Assembly: GCA_022712835.1 (NCBI GenBank)
Contig: JAFLJU010000613.1
Location: 1 to 8,261, forward strand
Length of the DNA stretch: 8,261 nt
DNA from: Desulfobacteraceae bacterium
GTDB lineage: Bacteria > Desulfobacterota > Desulfobacteria > Desulfobacterales > Desulfobacteraceae
Direction of reading: 5' to 3'
This document shows positions 5,536 to 8,261 of the stretch, piece by piece. The position numbers and the translations under genes are program-made. A model generated the notes under the pieces. The model did no database searches, was not told the origin of the DNA, and saw only the letters and a list, made by a program, of their open reading frames with translations. Numbering within the stretch: the first letter of the stretch is position 1; each line of letters opens with the position of its first letter.

Positions 5536-6986
5536 GATTTGTTTTTCCTGTTTGTCTTATTTTTTCTGTTTTTCCATTGGGTTAAAAAACTGGTTTGGGC
5601 AAGGGGTTTGATGTCCCGGCTTTGGGTCCACCCCTTTAAAACAAAGGGGATGGCGGGGATATAACCATTTTTTTGGGGCAGCATCCGCTGGAAAAGAGAC
5701 CCGGCCTTCAGGGCCAGGTCATATGTTTTTCGGTTTTTGATGATAAGCGACCAGATTTGGAAGGCAAATTTTTCTCCCGGATTGGCCCGGGTGACCCCCC
5801 ATTTGGGATCACCGTCGGCAAGCTTGGCCCGTAGGGCTAACAGCATACGGGGCAGGTCTATGTCCACGGGGCAGGCTTGTTTGCAGGCACCGCACAAAGG
5901 TTCCCCACAACACAGGTCCTTTGCCCGGTTGATGCCCACAAAAAGCGGAGTGATCACAGCCCCTATGGGGCCGGAATAGGGATATCCATAGGCATGTCCC
6001 CCAATCTTTCCATAGGCCGGGCAGACATTGAGGCAGGCCGCACACCGGATACAATAAAGCGCCTCCCGGAACGTTGGGTCGGCCAGGATCCGGGAACGGC
6101 CATTGTCGATAATGACCAGATGGAACTGGTCCGGCCCGTCCAGCTGATCGCGGGTCCTGGGGCCGCCGATGTAAGAGACATACCCGGCCATGTTCTGGGC
6201 GGCGGCTCCCCTGGACAAAAGTCTGAACAGGGCATCATGGTCGGCAAGTTTGGCCACCACCCGCTCCATGCCCATGAAGGCCATGTGAATCTTTGGCATG
6301 GTGGTGGACATGCGGATATTGCCTTCATTGGAGACCGTGGTGATATGACCGGTTTCGGCACAGGCCAGGTTACACCCGGACAGGCCCATGTCGGCTTCTA
6401 AAAATTTTTTGCGCAACACTTTCCTGGCCGCCTGGGTCAGGATCGGGGGATCTTCGCAATAGGGAATCCCAAGTTCCAAGGAGAACAGTTCGGCTATTTC
6501 TTTCCGGGTTTTGTGGATGGCCGGGGCAATGATGTGGGAAGGGGTTTCCCCTGCCAGCTGGATGATGTATTCCCCCAGATCCGTTTCATTCACCTCAATA
6601 CCGCCATCTTCAAGAATTGGGTTCAAGCCGATCTCTTCGGTGACCATGGACTTGCCCTTGACCACCATTTTGACCTGGTTTTTCCGGGCCACTTTCAGAC
6701 AATAGGCGCTGGCCGCTGCTCCGTCTTTTGCAAAATAAACACTGCCGCCCCTGTCCCGGATTTTTGCGGCAAGACGGGTGAGCAGGATATCCAGGTGGTT
6801 GATAGAAAATTCTCTTATTTCATGGGCTTTTTGCCTCAAGCCCGGGCCTTCTGGTAGCTCCTCGTACATACGGGCCGTGGCAGGCCCCAGCCGGTTCTGG
6901 ACATTGGACAGGGCATTTTGCAGCAGGGTGTTTTCAATGGCCTTGGCAGCATTTTGTCGATAATATTCGGTCTCTATTTCTACCAT
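5532..6986 (-). CDS. lutB: Lactate utilisation iron-sulfur protein LutB (LUD domain plus two cysteine clusters)
   Basis: This 484-residue protein is the iron-sulfur LUD subunit of the lactate oxidase complex. A helical N-terminus (1-75) leads into the LUD domain (about 75-305), with FAKDGAAASAY (85-95), VVKGKSMVTEEIGLN (108-122), CAETGHITTVSNEGN (209-223) and IGGPRTRDQLDGP (273-285). A ferredoxin-like part follows: Cys312-x2-Cys315-x2-Cys318-x3-Cys322-Pro, the hallmark IGGHAYGYPYSGPIGAV (328-344), then Cys359, Cys360, Cys365, Cys368 and Cys372-Pro. These could hold two [4Fe-4S] clusters. The Cys359-Cys360 pair is unusual relative to the homologues I remember. The C-terminus ends in a Lys/Asn/Arg-rich tail with a repeated NRKNK. 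The ATG at 6984-6986 has AAGGA seven bases upstream and starts 15 bases after lutA. Length is normal for LutB. Confidence 0.95.
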   Translation of the reverse strand: MVEIETEYYRQNAAKAIENTLLQNALSNVQNRLGPATARMYEELPEGPGLRQKAHEIREFSINHLDILLTRLAAKIRDRGGSVYFAKDGAAASAYCLKVARKNQVKMVVKGKSMVTEEIGLNPILEDGGIEVNETDLGEYIIQLAGETPSHIIAPAIHKTRKEIAELFSLELGIPYCEDPPILTQAARKVLRKKFLEADMGLSGCNLACAETGHITTVSNEGNIRMSTTMPKIHMAFMGMERVVAKLADHDALFRLLSRGAAAQNMAGYVSYIGGPRTRDQLDGPDQFHLVIIDNGRSRILADPTFREALYCIRCAACLNVCPAYGKIGGHAYGYPYSGPIGAVITPLFVGINRAKDLCCGEPLCGACKQACPVDIDLPRMLLALRAKLADGDPKWGVTRANPGEKFAFQIWSLIIKNRKTYDLALKAGSLFQRMLPQKNGYIPAIPFVLKGWTQSRDIKPLAQTSFLTQWKNRKNKTNRKNKS

Positions 6987-7001
6987 GGGGCAATCCTTTT
7001 T

Positions 7002-7730
7002 TTATGGGGCCAGCAACTGGGCAATGTGCAGGGTTTTGATGGAAGAATTTTTCCGGCTCAACATCCCCTGGATGTTCATCAGGCAGCTGATATCGCATCC
7101 CACCACAGCATCCACACCTGCTTGGATGATATGGTCTATTTTTTCTTCCAGAATGGCCGTTGAAATATCGGGAAATTTGACGGCAAAGGTGCCGCCGAAC
7201 CCGCAGCATTTGTCGGCATGCTCCATTTCAATCAACTGGCAGTCCTGGACATGGGCGATGAGCCGTCTTGGCTGGTCTTTAACTCCCAGGTTTCTCGACA
7301 GATGGCAGGACTCGTGGTAGGTGACCCTTCCTTCAAAACGGGCCCCCACATCTTCAAGACATAGAACATCCACGAGGTACTCGGTGAACTCAAAGATTTT
7401 GCTGCTGATGCCAAGGGCTCTTTTCTGCCAGGAGGACCCGTTCTCAAAAAGACCGGGGTATTGGTGTTTGACCATGTCCACACAGGAACCCGACGGACAG
7501 ACAATCACCTGTGAGTCTTCAAAAATTTCAATAAAGCGTTTGGCTGCAACCGTTGCCTCTTTGCGATATCCTGCGTTAAAGGCGGGCTGGCCGCAGCAGG
7601 TTTGGTCCACGGGTATGTTAAAAGGGATTTCCATCTTTTCAAACAAGCGGACCATGGATGTTCCCACTTCCGGGTACAGGCTGTCCACCAGGCATTGGAC
7701 GAACAGGGTGACGGATTTGTTCTTTTCCAT
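7002..7730 (-). CDS. lutA: Lactate utilisation protein A (LutA/YkgE, two CCG domains)
   Basis: LutA is the cysteine-rich (CCG) subunit of the lactate oxidase complex. CCG domains are also found in heterodisulfide reductase HdrB and glycolate oxidase GlcF, where they ligate an unusual iron-sulfur cluster and move electrons. From the chosen start there are 242 residues. Domain 1 has FVQCLVD (10-16), CCGQPAFNAGY (45-55) and CPSGSC (78-83); domain 2 has HESCHLSR (139-146), CCGFGGTFAVK (175-185) and GCDISCLMN (211-219). The open frame extends upstream to 7775, but I prefer the ATG at 7728-7730 because KSVTLFVQCLVDS matches the normal LutA N-terminus and gives the usual length of about 240. AAGAGG lies 12 bases upstream of it, which is rather far; the in-frame ATG at 7751 has no better site. 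The gene opens the lutABC-larA-like cluster. Confidence 0.93.
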   Translation of the reverse strand: MEKNKSVTLFVQCLVDSLYPEVGTSMVRLFEKMEIPFNIPVDQTCCGQPAFNAGYRKEATVAAKRFIEIFEDSQVIVCPSGSCVDMVKHQYPGLFENGSSWQKRALGISSKIFEFTEYLVDVLCLEDVGARFEGRVTYHESCHLSRNLGVKDQPRRLIAHVQDCQLIEMEHADKCCGFGGTFAVKFPDISTAILEEKIDHIIQAGVDAVVGCDISCLMNIQGMLSRKNSSIKTLHIAQLLAP

Positions 7731-7753
7731 GATATTAATTGGCCTCTTCATAG

Positions 7754-7782
7754 ATTGTAAAAGTCTGGATAGCAAAAATCAG
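7754..7782 (-). promoter_or_regulatory. Weak candidate promoter upstream of lutA
   Basis: In the gap between the TRAP permease and lutA the minus strand reads TACAAT (7754-7759, five of six -10 matches) preceded at 17 bases by CTGATT (7777-7782, only three of six -35 matches). Initiation near 7747 would leave a very short leader that begins in the lutA ribosome site. The lut genes may instead be transcribed from upstream of the TRAP genes. Confidence 0.2.
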
Positions 7783-7820
7783 GCTTGATCATCGGGTTTA
7801 AATTTTGTGGTGGATGAGTG

Positions 7821-8261
7821 TTATCCATAGGCCACCGACGGTAGCCAGACAACCAGATCCGGCCAAAACATGACAATGAACAAGCCGATTAATTGCAGAA
7901 TGATAAAGGGGATGACCCCTTTGTAAATATCTAATAGACTGATTTCAGGGGGGGAGACGCCCTTGAGGTAAAATATGGCAAATCCCACGGGCGGGGTAAG
8001 AAAGGAGGTCTGGAGGCTGATGGCCACGAGAATTGCAAACCAGACCAGCTCCGGGTTGTCAATGACGCCGAAACCGTTGATGTGCAATCCCAGACCCGAT
8101 ACCACTGGTGACAAAATGGGCAGGATAATCAGGGTGATTTCAATCCAGTCCAGGAAGAACCCCAGGAAAAAAACCATCATCAGGATGACCGAGATGATGC
8201 CGTAGGGGCCGAAGGGAAGCCCGGTAAAGGCTGCCGCAATAAATTCATCCCCTCCTAGCTC
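7821..8261 (-). CDS. TRAP transporter large permease (DctM type), C-terminal part; 5' end outside window
   Basis: The frame is open from the window edge to the TAA at 7821-7823, giving 147 codons of the C-terminus of the large membrane subunit of a tripartite ATP-independent periplasmic transporter. These use a sodium or proton gradient and a periplasmic binding protein to import carboxylates and related acids. About four hydrophobic segments are visible. Recognisable stretches are LGFFLDWIEITLIILPI and TSFLTPPVGFAIFYLKGV, of the kind seen in the mannitol/chloroaromatic branch of DctM proteins. An internal ATG at 8180 lies in the middle of a membrane segment and is not the real start, because the frame continues upstream with ELGGDEFIAAAFTGLPFGPYG. 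It ends 90 bases before lutA on the same strand, so it may feed substrate to the lut cluster. The substrate cannot be told from this part. Confidence 0.9.
   Translation of the reverse strand, partial: ELGGDEFIAAAFTGLPFGPYGIISVILMMVFFLGFFLDWIEITLIILPILSPVVSGLGLHINGFGVIDNPELVWFAILVAISLQTSFLTPPVGFAIFYLKGVSPPEISLLDIYKGVIPFIILQLIGLFIVMFWPDLVVWLPSVAYG

Noticed and set aside
5191..5664. Plus-strand open frame with a hydrophobic C-terminal stretch resembling a membrane segment
   Set aside because: It spans the lutB/lutC junction in antisense; the hydrophobic run is the complement of the Lys/Asn-rich lutB tail.
5877..6401. Plus-strand open frame of 174 codons
   Set aside because: Antisense to the strongly conserved lutB and without a recognisable domain; open by composition only.
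7774..7789. Small hairpin followed by T residues between the TRAP gene and lutA
   Set aside because: The stem is four base pairs (ATCA/TGAT) with no GC content to speak of; too weak to call a terminator.

Overview
All recognisable genes in this window lie on the minus strand, so the biological order runs from high to low coordinates. The content is anaerobic carbon metabolism: a ferredoxin-linked 2-oxoacid oxidoreductase, an iron-sulfur lactate oxidase of the LutABC type, a LarA-superfamily protein and a TRAP transporter. Moderate GC, AGGAG-type ribosome binding sites and this gene mix suggest a strictly anaerobic, probably sulfate-reducing member of the Desulfobacterota (Desulfobacteraceae-like). 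That placement is inference from gene content, not from a marker gene.

Region 1 (8261 to 7821) is the C-terminal part of a TRAP transporter large permease, cut by the window edge. Region 2 (7730 to 3460) is a tight cluster: lutA, lutB and lutC, then a lactate-racemase-domain protein whose ribosome binding site overlaps the lutC stop codon. Region 3 (3460 to about 3360) is the only clear break. It holds a good sigma70-like promoter reading into the next block. Region 4 (3357 to 1) holds a small P-loop ATPase (CbiA/MinD-like fold) followed by the delta (ferredoxin), alpha, beta and gamma subunits of a Vor/Kor-type 2-oxoacid:ferredoxin oxidoreductase. The gamma gene runs off the left edge close to its natural end.

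A coherent working model, which is inference, is this. The TRAP system imports an organic acid. The LarA-like protein interconverts stereoisomers of a 2-hydroxyacid. LutABC oxidises the hydroxyacid to a 2-oxoacid, and the Vor/Kor complex decarboxylates a 2-oxoacid to an acyl-CoA while reducing ferredoxin. The promoter at 3406-3434 suggests that the oxidoreductase block can be expressed separately. It may instead serve branched-chain 2-oxoacids from amino acid breakdown.

The least understood parts are the ATPase heading the oxidoreductase operon and the substrate of the divergent LarA homologue. I saw no RNA genes, CRISPR arrays, insertion sequences or phage genes.
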